Assembly (NCBI GenBank): GCA_965153455.1
Contig: OZ234493.1
Location: 1,426,001-1,490,000 of the forward strand
Direction: 5' to 3'
Length of the DNA: 64,000 bases
DNA from: Sphagnum compactum
Lineage: Eukaryota > Bryophyta > Sphagnopsida > Sphagnales
The notes beneath the pieces were generated by a model. That model saw only the letters and a program-made list of their open reading frames with translations, ran no database searches and was not told the DNA's origin. This document shows, piece by piece, positions 1 to 10,800 of the stretch. How positions within the stretch are numbered: the stretch's first letter is position 1; the number at the start of each line of letters is the position of its first letter. A program made the translations under genes and the position numbers.

Positions 1-33
1 ACGGAACTGACCAATGTCATGTTTGTTTCTTAC

Positions 34-1850
34 AGGCGATGATGATAAGTCAGCCTCTTCTGAGTTGGAGTCATCAAATACAGAAGTAAAATGTACATCT
101 TCAGCTGCAGTCTTGTGGTTGAACCTGGGAGAAGTCAAATGCAAGGGTCAGAAGATTCCTCCATCTTTAACACTAGACATTGTGAAGGATATGCCGATGT
201 TGGCATGTCAATGTCTAATCCTGAACCTCAGCAATTGTTAAATTGTTTCACCAGCAACCTCTGACAGGAGACTGCTGAATGGGAGACAAAGGATGCATTC
301 AGAGATGGCCACAATGGGCATCACAGCTACTGTACACATGACAGCCATCATCATCTTTGTATGTAATAACCATGTCAAAGTCTAATCCTCAACCTTGGCA
401 TTATTAGATTGCTTCAACAGGACACCTAATGGCAGAGCTGCCAACATGAAATTACTGCAAGCAGACAAAACAATATGTTCTGAGATGGGCCACAATTGCA
501 TCATGGCTACTGTGTGAATGGTTGTGCCTTCACAACTATGATGCCATGAAGTCCAACATGTGCATAAATGGCAGGCAAGGTATGATCAAGCAGCAGAGAC
601 TCAGAACACATGATGTATTGGATTTTGTTCTATATGGTTTTCTGAACAGTGCATCTAAAAAGAATCTTTCACGCAGCTTGGTGATGATGTGATCTCCATC
701 TCCACAAATACATTGAAAACATTTCCATCTTCAAAAGGCTTATCTACAAGAAAACAGAAGGAGAGGAATGCAGTTGGGGGGGGAAGGCGTACAAGTCAGC
801 CAAAGGTACCATGCCAAACCCATGTATGTCATCAACTTGGAATGCACGTGAAGCAACCAACGTCTTTGCGGCAAGAAAATGTTCGAGTGTGAACCAGTTT
901 TCCAGGAACTTCTCACCATAGAGGTCTTTCAGGATGCCATAACACTCACGCCAATCCTGCTGAATCAAACTTCTGTCTTCCTTGATTGCCTGGCTACAGA
1001 AATCCAACATGATGGCACAGCATTGGTTTGCCTCCTCCTAAAAAGTTGGATGTTCAAAACCTCTAATCCCTACCCTAGTATCTGCAGTTTCTCCAAACCC
1101 TAAAACTCAGCATGCTGAAAACAAGAGAAGAAGAAGGGATCCAGGTTTAGGGTTTGGCTCTTTGCCTTCGGATCTGACGTTAATATTCAATCCGAGGAAA
1201 AATCTGCAAAGCCTTTGAATAGTTTGCAAAACACACCTTGTGCAGTTCGGTGCCAGCCAGCAAGCTGTCTATCTCGATGAGGCTCCACACAATGGGGAGT
1301 GATTGCCGGAAAGGTAATAGTTGCAAGTATCCATACCATTTGGAAAACTGCTGCTTGCTGCGCTCATACATGACTGCAACTGCTAAACCCAAATCGCCGC
1401 CTAACTCAGCCTCATCAATCATGGCTGCTGCTTGGGAGGTCTTCACAGTCAGGCAAGCTTCCTTTGGAATGGTGGCTATGAGATCCCCTTCTTTGAGATC
1501 ATATAAAGCTTTCACTCCTATATCTGCTGCCACAGTCTTATCACCCTCATGGAAAGCAAGAGCATCACTGTACTCAATGCCATTCTCCCTCATCCAGCGA
1601 ATGAAGGCTCGTAGTTTCCTACAAAAGATGCCCAAAAACACACACACAAACACCCACCCACCATTTAAAAACAACAGCATCATCATCATCATCCCAGTCA
1701 CTACAGTCTCACAAGGAACAAAACAAAACAGGAAGCAAGCTCTTGCCAGTCAGGGAGAATGTGCGGACCGAGAAAAGAAAGAAGGAGAAATCCAAGTCTG
1801 GGGTGCAAGCAAGCAAGAGGAATGCCTGGTTCGCACCTGGATAATTCCAT
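34..1850 (-). CDS. SETD6-like SET-domain protein-lysine N-methyltransferase (3' part outside window)
   Basis: Exons, in transcript order: 1837-1850, 1237-1618, 793-989 and 34-124. All junctions are GT-AG and keep phase, giving 228 codons before the gene leaves the window. The 14-nt first exon encodes MELSR, split across the junction with KLRAFIRWM. This start is the only ATG I found that splices cleanly into the conserved RAFIRWMRENGI opening. Family landmarks are GDLIATIPKEACLT, ELGGDLGLAVAVMYER, GTELHK, GFGMVPLADLFNHKTAAEDV and HFTSV. The NHK segment is the SET-domain NH motif that binds S-adenosylmethionine. The family (SETD6/Rubisco LSMT-like) methylates lysines on proteins; the plant substrate is not evident here. 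The Rubis-subs-bind C-terminal half must lie to the left of base 34. Family assignment is strong; the tiny first exon is the weakest part. Confidence 0.85.
204..520. repeat. Diverged tandem duplication (about 167 bp) inside SETD6-like intron 3
   Basis: The segments starting at 204 and 371 both open with catgtcaa(t/a)gtctaatcct, then run in parallel through similar blocks: a 'ttgtttcac/ttgcttcaac' block, 'gagatggccacaa' and 'catcacagctactgt'. The offset is about 167 bp. The copies are imperfect, so the event is not recent. It lies in the intron at 125-792. Confidence 0.65.
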
Positions 1851-1920
1851 TACTGTTGTGCTTCCAGTGTCTTCGAAAACATGTAGAGAGTTCGTCCCAA
1901 ATTGTCTGCACACGGACACG

Positions 1921-1993
1921 GGGAGAGAGAGAGAGAGAGAACACCAAAGCTCGTAAAACCCTAAACCCTGAACTTAGGGTTTCTAGGGTTTTG
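1921..1993. promoter_or_regulatory. GA tract and telo-boxes upstream of the SETD6-like gene
   Basis: A GA run at about 1923-1940 is followed by AAACCCTAA-type motifs in both orientations at about 1956-1993. They sit 70-140 bp upstream of the proposed ATG at 1850 on the minus strand. Telo-boxes are known in promoters of plant housekeeping and growth genes; their action here is an inference. No TATA box was recognised. Confidence 0.45.
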
Positions 1994-4381
1994 TTGCCCA
2001 CAGACCTCCAAACCACCGTAAAATAGTAGTGATAATCAGATTGTTGTTCTCTCTCTTCCTTTTTCTCTGAATCATGGTCTGCGAACAATCATCATCTACA
2101 AAACATGCTTGCAAAATTCTCACATCTTCTTCAGAAACAGTTTTGTATGTCTGATGACGATGACGATGATGATGATGATGCATTCCAGCACAAATTGCAA
2201 GTCCTCATTTCTGGAGTTTCTTGGAGTTTCTTCGCAAAAGATTTGTATTAAACCCCCACCCAACAACTGGAAGAACTCTTCACAACAAGAGGTACTTACT
2301 TGCAACCCTCCCACAGAAATTTTGGACGCCATTTCTGGTCTGCTCCTGGGCAAGCTCTCGCAGCTTTTACTTGATATAGTTTCATGATATTGGTTGGCTC
2401 CTGTGTGTGTGTATGTGTGTCCCAAAAGTCCGATGTCGATTAAAAAATGTCCACATTTTGAGCATCATTAAATCTTTGTATTTTGTATATATATATATGA
2501 GAGATGAAATGTCTTTCCAGGCAGGAGATTGATCCCTGACTTTGCATCAGGTGTTGATGCAAAGATGTCCATGCTTTGAGCATCATTGAAATCTTATTCT
2601 ATATGAGAAGATGGGAATGTCTTTCTTACCAGGCAGGAGATTATCACTAAGTAAGTCGAAGGAAGATTGTGCACATCAAAAGTTCGACTAGGTACATATC
2701 ACAATCTTGTATTTGGTCACCCTCTCCAGCAATTGGTGGTGCTGAGATTCATAGGTGCCAGCCCAGCACAGTTGTATGCATGTGAATTGGGTATTCATTT
2801 TGAGGGTGTCAACACTCTTAAAGCAAACCTTCTTTTGTGGGCACCCTACCTTTATGTCAATCAGAGGACTCTGATCAAGTAGTTCATTTACAAGGAGCAG
2901 TGCTTGGTGAACCTGAACTGAGAGCATAGAGATCACAAGCTTCCCTCAGAACCTCACACCATAACAATGATCAGAAATTGAGACAAATGGGCTCTTGTGG
3001 TATTGAGTTGAACAAGCACAACAGCAATGCATTTGTCAATAAATATTTGAACATTGTTTTCAGTTTGCAGGATGCAAGAGGAATGGTGAAAGAAATGGCT
3101 ACCTGTCTATCAATGGGTCCAATTGAGTTCACCAATGTATGGACCCTCAATGTGTTTTATTGTATTTGATGTATTGTCATCTACCTCACATCTCACACTA
3201 TTTCTTTGATGACCAAGTGTTACAAAAACTACAATTGTAAACTGTGCTGCAAATTCTCCTCATATCATCAACTGGATTGTTGTTCTCTGACCATAACACT
3301 GTGTTGTCTAGATTAAGATCTTTTGTCCAAACTATCTTGCCATAAACTGTAGATGATGATATACGGCAAGAGATCAACTGTACCATCTATTATTATCATC
3401 ACACCCTCCCTTCAAATTGAGGGCTTTTCTTGTGAGTTTTTTGTTCATGGAAAGAAATACTTATTTTTGTGGGATTGCTCATTATTTGTAGTAGATTTAG
3501 GTCAGTGCAACAACAATTCAGAGTGTTCAAGTTCCCCTCCAACAACCCATCCTTTAGCATCAACCCAACAAACTACTAAAATGCAAACCAAACATGAGAT
3601 TCATGTTACGTCATTTGGATAGCATTTTTCTTTTTTTTGGGGTTCAAAACCGAGTTCAATGTGAACAATAGTTTGAATTTTTTTTGCAATTACATAGGGT
3701 TGGTTCCCCGTAGATGAGTTTTGTGTAGATTGGGTTTTTGTGTTTTGTTGAGCCTTGAATGGAAGTTGGTGTGTGTATATGTATGTGTGCATGTGATACA
3801 CAAAGAGCACAAGTTATGTTTCTCTTTGGAATTTTAGGTTCTTGATAACCTTCATCTTGTGCTTTAAAATGGGTAAAACCCGCAAGTGAGGGGACATTTG
3901 CAGATACTCAATTATTGACATATTCAATTGATCCTCACAATCGTATTCCAGCTGGTTGCTTGGATGCACCAACTGCTTGTGTGCTCATACCATGCAATTC
4001 TCTCAACAAAAGGGGTCTGCTTTTCCCCCTTGATGTTCACAATTTGGGAACTCAAATTTTTTTGGTGCCAATTTACAAAATTTTGGACAAGTGAATTAAG
4101 AATATTGAAAAGCAGAACAAATTGGTTCACTCTAATGTTCATAATTTGAGAACTCAAATTTTTGGGCCAATTTGCAAAATTTTCATTTTTGGAGAAGTGA
4201 GATTAGAATTTGCTTCTTGTGGGTGTGGATGAAGGGGGAGGAAATGTTCCTCCAAAACCCTAAAACTCTAAATTCCTTACCCACCTATATACCTACCTAT
4301 TAAGTGGAAGGGGAGCAATGTGCCCCTGAGGAGGAAGAGTGCTTTTCTACTCTTCTTCTTCTTCTTCTTCTCTTTCTCTTT
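1994..4381. other. Intergenic region, no supported gene
   Basis: This stretch lies between the SETD6-like 5' end and the 3' end of the U-box gene. It holds a GAT/ATG trinucleotide run near 2155-2185, a TA run near 2485 and a CTT run near 4350-4380 just downstream of the U-box stop. Reading frames are short and low complexity. A 34-codon frame at 2147-2251 (MSDDDDDDDDAFQHKL start) has the look of a protein start, but no continuation exon could be placed. Confidence 0.5.
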
Positions 4382-6526
4382 CTAATGCACAGCAGCAGGA
4401 GCTTTGTCGCTTGCAGATTTCCAGTTGTACAGTAACTTGAGAAGGGAACCAGCTTTGCGCTTCACGCGCGGTGTGCTTCCCATGGTGAACAAATTGTAGG
4501 TGGATGGAACCACACTGCTGCATTTGACAACAGTTTTGATGACGGCATCTCCTCCAATCTTGCACAAAAAAAGCAACACAACAATAGCGTGCTCCTTCGC
4601 TTTGGAAGAAGCACTCCTCAAGAGCTTGACCAGAATCGGGATGGCACATGCATCAGTGATGGCAGTCACACCTTCGGTTGTTTCTGCTACCAGAGCCAGT
4701 AGTGCCAAAGCTTCTTCGATGATCGCTGTTGTTTCTTGTTCTTGTTCTTGTTCTTGGTCAGTAGTAAGAAGAAGAGAAACCAGAAGTGGAACGACTCCTG
4801 CTCTCACAATGCCTGCCTGGTTTCCTTTGTGTATTGCAAGGTTGTATAGCGCTGTGGTTGCATCTCTTTTGCCCCTGCTTGCTGTGCCTTCCCGAAGAAG
4901 AGTGACCAAAGCGGGAATAGCGTCTGTTGTATTGCCGATCACGACTTTGAGATCATCATTGACGGCAAGACTGAAGACCGTCGCTGCGGCATTCTCCCGT
5001 GATTGCATCGTGCTGCCATTTTTTAAAACCTCGATGATCGCCTCCGACGCGCCGCATTCCACGATCGGTATCTTGTTGCACTCGCAAATGGAGAGATTCA
5101 ACAGTGCAGTGACCGCGTTTTCTTGTGTCTTCGGATCCATCGACGACAGAAGAGGCACGAGCAAAGGAATGGCGCCTGCGTCCGCGATGCATATTCTGTT
5201 GTCTGTGCCACCTTTAGCAAGAAGCCGCAATTCATACGCCGCTTGCTTCTGTGCCTCCGGGGAAGAATCACTGCCAAGCTTTTCTGTCAAGAATGCCGCC
5301 GTCAGCTTTGTGGCTTCAAGCGCCACTCCATTGTTTGCAAGATTATCATTGTTCTTGCGTCTCGTGCTGCTCCTCTTGTTGTCCAACTTTTCGAACGGCA
5401 CTTTGTTCTCTGTGCACCACTGACTGATGACGCTCCTGAGAGCGAAGTTCGGAGTGAGCTTCAAGTCACGCAGATCCTGTCCACTCTTTGGACATGTGTG
5501 ATGTCCTGCCTGCAGCCATCTCGTGATCGAAGCTCGCTCGTACGTTTGTCCCGTGGCGACAATGACGGGATCGCGCATAATCTCGAGGTTGATCGGACAC
5601 AGAAACTCTTCTGGCGGACTGATGGCCGCCGCTTCCGCGTCTCGACTTGAAACCTCGTCGCCAAGAATTGTTGTTTTGGAGGACGAAGAAGCTGTTGCCG
5701 AATTTCTGCGCCTGGCGGCGGCATCGTTGTCGTCGTCTTCGACGGCCTGTGAAATTCCATACAGGATACACCTGCCGTAGCGGAGAAAGCAAATGAAACT
5801 GGTGAGCTTCTCTGCTACTTGTCGTTGTGTACTATTGTTATTGTGCGATGCGCTTCGCAAATCCTCCAGTCGTTGCATCTCTATCTGACAATCTCTCACA
5901 CTAAGAAGCTGGAGCCGTGAGAACAGCTCTCGTAAATGCGATATCTCCAGCCTTTCCTTCCTCTCCACCGTGCCAAGCATCGCCAAAACCTCCTCCCGTA
6001 GCTGAAGCTCTCCGGGATCCAAAAACAGCTCCGCGGCTCTGCGTACTTGTATGCGCACCAGCTCGATCTGTTCCTTTACCTCGGCTTGCAGATCCAGAAG
6101 CTCCAAGGGAAGCGAATCCAGAACGACTGCCATGCTCTGTGTCAGGTCATAAAATTGCTGTGCGACGGATTCCTGCTCGATGAGCAAACAAAACAAGCTA
6201 GCTTCCCTACAGTCATCTAGCAAAAGCTTCGCTCCGCTCAAGATAGTGTACAATTCCTGGAACGACTGCACAACTGAGGGAGGGAGAGGGAGCCGTAAAT
6301 CTAAAATCTCTTCGAATAGGGACGCCAGCAGCTCGATCCTGCGCGCGATGTTCGACGCATTCCTCCTCTGCAGCACTTGCGGCTTGCCGCACACTACAAC
6401 GAGCCTAGTCAACCCGAGCAGCGCCTTCACAAGGGACATGGCTGAAGGACTTGGAGGCGGGGCCGTCGCCACCATCCCATGCCGCCGACGCTTGAATATA
6501 TGCAAAGGCGACAGCCGATGTGCCAT
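4382..6526 (-). CDS. UND/U-box/ARM-repeat E3 ubiquitin ligase, PUB16/17-like
   Basis: An intronless frame of 714 codons from the ATG at 6524-6526 (MAHRLSPLHIFKRRR). The frame stays open upstream to 6637, but that extension translates a CA/GT microsatellite into alternating Val-Cys, so I prefer the internal ATG; MVATAP or MSLVKALL further in are possible. Residues about 35-270 form the UND (U-box N-terminal) helical region (NASNIARRIELLASLFEEIL). The U-box is at about 304-378 (PPEEFLCPINLEIMRDPVIV, GQTYERASITRWL, CPKSGQDL). About 415-700 are ARM repeats (ALLNLSI, AAATVFSLAV, DATTALYNLAIHKGNQAGIV). The U-box recruits the E2 and the ARM repeats bind substrates. The absence of introns and the domain order match class-II PUBs such as PUB17/ACRE276, which act in defence and cell-death signalling. 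The exact orthology is an inference. Confidence 0.9.
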   Translation of the reverse strand: MAHRLSPLHIFKRRRHGMVATAPPPSPSAMSLVKALLGLTRLVVVCGKPQVLQRRNASNIARRIELLASLFEEILDLRLPLPPSVVQSFQELYTILSGAKLLLDDCREASLFCLLIEQESVAQQFYDLTQSMAVVLDSLPLELLDLQAEVKEQIELVRIQVRRAAELFLDPGELQLREEVLAMLGTVERKERLEISHLRELFSRLQLLSVRDCQIEMQRLEDLRSASHNNNSTQRQVAEKLTSFICFLRYGRCILYGISQAVEDDDNDAAARRRNSATASSSSKTTILGDEVSSRDAEAAAISPPEEFLCPINLEIMRDPVIVATGQTYERASITRWLQAGHHTCPKSGQDLRDLKLTPNFALRSVISQWCTENKVPFEKLDNKRSSTRRKNNDNLANNGVALEATKLTAAFLTEKLGSDSSPEAQKQAAYELRLLAKGGTDNRICIADAGAIPLLVPLLSSMDPKTQENAVTALLNLSICECNKIPIVECGASEAIIEVLKNGSTMQSRENAAATVFSLAVNDDLKVVIGNTTDAIPALVTLLREGTASRGKRDATTALYNLAIHKGNQAGIVRAGVVPLLVSLLLTTDQEQEQEQETTAIIEEALALLALVAETTEGVTAITDACAIPILVKLLRSASSKAKEHAIVVLLFLCKIGGDAVIKTVVKCSSVVPSTYNLFTMGSTPRVKRKAGSLLKLLYNWKSASDKAPAAVH

Positions 6527-6536
6527 GGAACAAGTG

Positions 6537-6587
<51 letters not shown>
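6537..6587. repeat. (CT)n(CA)n compound microsatellite at the 5' end of the U-box gene
   Basis: About seven CT units are followed by about 18 CA units, starting some 10 bp upstream of the preferred ATG. It therefore lies in the 5' UTR, or would encode a Val-Cys repeat if an upstream ATG were used. Its length is likely polymorphic. Confidence 0.9.
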
Positions 6588-7083
6588 CCTTCTCTAGCTT
6601 TAACGCTCACAATCTCAGACTCTTTCCTTTTCTCCAAGGACTGCCAAACAACGTTTCGTCACATGTCGCTCCTTCCACACACCACAGCTTGATTCCTGCT
6701 CATATTCATCATACTGCAGTGTCCTTGCTAATACTACTGGCAACAAAACAAACACCACTCTGCCTCTTCGCAAGCAGTGATTCCAGACTTCCTCTTACGT
6801 CCGCAGTGATTTCAGAGGCCCAAAAATTCAAGATCGTCACACACAAAGTCCAATCCCTCGCAGAAGAAAATCGAAAGTCTTTTCAAGAAAAATGTTCCTG
6901 TGACGTTTTTTCTGGCTCTCTCTGTCTCTGTCTCTCTCTCTCTCCACGTTTTCAACAGAATCTCTCCCAAAAGTCGTGCTTTCCACAGCTCGGTAAGAGA
7001 TTTTGTTGTCTCTCCACAACTGTTCTTCGTTTGCGAAAGTCCTCCAGCAGATGGATTTTCTCTTTCCAGCAGAAGGTTGCGCC

Positions 7084-7091
7084 TATTTATA
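7084..7091 (-). promoter_or_regulatory. TATA box (TATAAATA) for the U-box gene
   Basis: On the minus strand the sequence reads gcTATAAATAggcg, a full plant TATA consensus. It lies about 560 bp upstream of the ATG, implying a 5' UTR of roughly 500 bp. A GA/CT run at about 7096-7115 sits just upstream of it. Position and orientation fit the U-box gene, since no other gene is nearby. Confidence 0.6.
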
Positions 7092-7411
7092 GCGAGCGAG
7101 AGAGAGAGAGAGAGACGGGGAAAAGCGCGACACGAGAAGCACCGCGCAGTGCGCAAGTCGTCACGTCCTTGCGCGTCCTTCCCTATACGTCATCCAACTG
7201 TAAATACCTACGTTCCGTAATCAAAGAAACACACAGTCTGTCCTTGTGCCATTCTACCCAATACGCGTACTAGGTGTGAATGCGGTTTAAGTTCTTTCAA
7301 CGAGATTCTACCAGGCTCAGCGGGTTCTTAGGTGGAATGGGCTCTACCGGGTATATTCCTGACCGTAACTGGTGTTCCAGCACCGTTGATTTGCCAAAGT
7401 ACAGTGTTCCC

Positions 7412-7562
7412 CATAGGTTATTCACAGCACAAGTGGGAACCAAACCGACATGGCAGTGCCCATTCCAGACCAGGACTGGTGTTCCCCCCACATAGGCTAT
7501 TCACAGCGCAAGTGGAACAACATGGTAGGGCCTATTCCAGACTGGAACTGGCGGTCTTTCAC
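7412..7562. repeat. Two imperfect tandem copies, about 79 bp each
   Basis: Copies begin at 7412 and 7491 (catagg(t/c)tattcacagc(a/g)caagtgg) and each continues to a 'ccagac..ggaactgg' block. Parts of the same words recur at 7350-7400 and 7565-7590, so the local array may be longer and degraded. No coding signal. Confidence 0.6.
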
Positions 7563-7670
7563 AGTCTGTTGATTTGCATCACAAGTGGATCTAAAAGAAC
7601 CCAACGTGGAACCAGCAGATGACCAGCTGTCCGCCACCTAGGGGAAAACCTAGAAAAAGTACCTGAATAA

Positions 7671-7884
7671 GGTGCATTCACACTTGGTGTTAGGGACTTT
7701 CAGTGTTGAGTCTAGTCATTTAAGACTTAAAACTTACTTATTGTGAAGATTTTATGTTAAACTAATTAACATAGTTTAACATTCACTTAATGTTAAGTGA
7801 TCGCCCATTTAACAGTGAGTGCCACCTAGGATGCCACCTAGATTTACATTTAAACATTGATTTAACACCAAGTGTGAATGCACC
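7671..7884. mobile_element. MITE-like element with 22-bp perfect terminal inverted repeats
   Basis: Bases 7671-7692 are the exact reverse complement of 7863-7884 (GGTGCATTCACACTTGG start). The 214-bp interior is AT-rich and self-complementary: GTTAAACT 7756-7763 pairs with AGTTTAAC 7773-7780, and CACTTAA 7784-7790 with TTAAGTG 7793-7799. It has no coding capacity. This is the form of a non-autonomous DNA transposon. I could not find a clear target-site duplication, so the superfamily is open. A related end (aggtgtgaatgcgg) occurs at 7270-7283, which could mark a second or nested copy. Confidence 0.75.
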
Positions 7885-10800
7885 ATTATAATAAGACACC
7901 CAGTCTAGTTGGGTATTGTAATATATTCCAAAATATGTATTTTTTTGTTTGTTTTGGAGACTTTGAAGAACAAGATGGAATTTGACTTTCATATTTGACA
8001 ATTTTGCGCAAGGGGGGGGGGAGGAATATTTCCCTCTAGCCTATTTGACTTGCTTATTATTTGACAATCTAGCAAGTGTGTAGGAGGTGCAAGGCAAGTA
8101 GTCCAGGTGCCCTGTTGCATAATCACTTGGATTTTTTTATTTCCAAAAGGCATAGCTTCAGTATGATTTTGGTGATGATATTAAATTGTTTGTTGCTGGC
8201 ACTTTTGCCATACTAGTAATTTCATTACCCTTTTAGACTATATTAATTTCATTTCCCTTTTTAACTATATTAATTTTCATATTTTTTAACTATATTAATT
8301 TTCATAATGGGTTGAACCTTGTTTTCTTATGGCCTATAAGAAGGCATCCATGTGAAAGAAAATATCATGTAGTTCACCAAAAAAAACTGCACTTATTCAT
8401 ACATGAAGAACCAGGACTGCTTGGTGGTGTCCATAGTATAAAAGACTGGTATCCAAATCCTAATCCTAATATTGGATTGGTACCACATGGTTCAACTTAA
8501 AAATTTCATAGGTATCCCTCATTCCCACAAAGACAACAAAAGTAAAAGAAATATTTAAAAAAATATATCTTTTGAGGTTTGCAATTCAAATGACCACAAT
8601 TGCCACATCAAACCTTGAAATAAAAAGGTTTTTGGGCTAATTTTTTTGGCACCTACACCCCAAAACCCCTAGGTTGATTTCCAGAACAACATCAATACGC
8701 ACATGAATAAATATGTCAAAATTAACCAAATATTTTGTCCATTTGGTCATTTGGTCCATTTGTGCCCATTCACAAATGGACCAAGTGACCATTAAAAACC
8801 CCAAAAATGTTAGATTTGAACTCGGAGACTCTGATTAAAGACCCTGATTTAATCTAATAATGGGAATATTTGTAATATTTAAAATAATTTAAAGAGACTT
8901 TGGGATTTTCTTACCATAGTATCGAGGTGAGAGCTGGTTCACCCAAGGTGGGAGGGGGGGGGGGGGGGGTGGGGAGACCCAACCCTGGTCAGAACCACCA
9001 CAAAGGTACCAAAGAAAAGCCTTTGGCAGTTTAATAGCCTGAGGCTATGTTCATGTCATGGGGGTCAACAATCCACACAACACTTGTCAAATGTCATGAA
9101 CCCCATTCTTTAAAATACGGTGGTCAACCCCCAATTGGCAAATGAATAGCAAACTTTGACGGTGCAAACCGAAGGGAGGGTGGGGGGGTGGGATGGCTCA
9201 CAAGAAACTTCTCAAGTCTCAACTTGAGAAAGCGCCCTACATTATGTTATACATCACTCCCCACTACCAATTGTGAAAGGCAACACATGATAAACGGGGC
9301 ATTATGGGTCCCCCAATACACTCAACCAAGTGTGGTATATGACAAATAGGACTCATGCCTAAAAGGACAAAAAAAAGATTGAAGATAAAGATTTTATTTC
9401 CAGTGCGTAATGTAATAAATCAAATCTAGTTTGAGCTAACTTGATGTTCATGTAATTTCTCCCTTTTTCTTATTCCTTTGTACATTTTCCAAATCAACGG
9501 TGTATTTATAAAGAAAGTTTTGCAGGGTTGAATCAAATCCGTCCATATGATTTAGTTAGAGAACTCAAAAAAAAAACTTAGGTCACAAGCTGATCTCATC
9601 TGCTGTCATTTCTGGGTTGAAATAGAACAGGGCTCATGAGATAGTAGTTAGTGGGTTTAAGGCACCTAAACCCTAAACCCTAATAAGGGCACCTAATTTG
9701 CATTGACCCACAGTAAGTTACACTTTGGAACAGGCTCCCCCCCCCTGGTAGAACCCTTGGTAGGTAACCGGCCTGTTACTATACAGGGCAGGGGCTCGAC
9801 CCAACAGGCTTGAGACTTCCAAGGGTGGGACCGGTCCTACTGGACTTACTGGGGCCCTTTCAAGAGTACCTACATTACATGTTTTCCCTCAAAAAGTACC
9901 TACAGCCCACCTCCCAGCTGTCCAATTGACCCAAACGCAGGTCAACAAGAGCCAAGTCATAATAATAAGAAGATGATGACTTTATGTAGGAACATTTTGT
10001 TCTCTTTGATGATGTGGCACCACCCACAGCCCTAATGGAGGAGGAGGAGGAAGTGGTAGGATAAAGCCCCAAGGGCAAGGAGTCCCAAAACAAGGGACCG
10101 AGGATGGTAGTGAAATCTGGCACCACCCCACATTTTGGGACCATCCCTTACCTGTGGGGCTTTTATCCATCCTAAAGGGCAGACAAGGTAAGCACTTTAA
10201 ACATAGGTAGATCACACAAGGGTTAGGAGGGCGGTTCTTATTTTGCTTCTACTCCTTAAGAGTGAGAGGGATGTTTTACACCTATGTATAAATAGGAATA
10301 ATTTAATTTCCTTGCCACTTGTAAGGCCCAAGATCCATCCTATTAGGGATAGTTAAGGATATAAGGTGGCCTCCAAATACACCAGGAAGTTTTTCCAAAT
10401 GCTTTATGGATTTCCCAATGTTCCCCAAAAGAAAATTTTTAAAAATTAAATTTTAAAAAATTTAAGAATTTAGAATAAATAAATAAATATAAATATAAAT
10501 ATAAATAAATAAAAAATATATATAATTAGACTTTTCCAGTTCACCTGCAGCTCACTCACTAACAGAAAGAATGTGTTCATTGCAGCCTAGCATTTCTTAG
10601 GTTTTGGGTGCTGGTCAAACTGGGTCCAGCTGTTACCTCTAGTGGGCTGAGGGGGCAAGGTACCTCAAGTGGTTTTTAACTGACTTCTTCTTTGGCGGTG
10701 GGGCGGTGGGATGTGGGGGACAAATGAAGGCTGAATGCAAATTGAGTGGTGAGGACTGGAAAAGGAAGGGAATTCTTGGGGTTTATTCTTAGGGTTTGTA

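Noticed and set aside
14-241. Plus-strand 75-codon frame at the left edge
   Set aside because: It is the antisense of a SETD6-like exon (34-124) and adjacent intron; the minus-strand reading has the conserved NHK motif and correct splice phase.
2147-2251. 34-codon frame beginning MSDDDDDDDDAFQHKL
   Set aside because: It looks like a protein start, but the Asp run is a GAT repeat, no donor site or continuation exon could be found, and no family is recognised.
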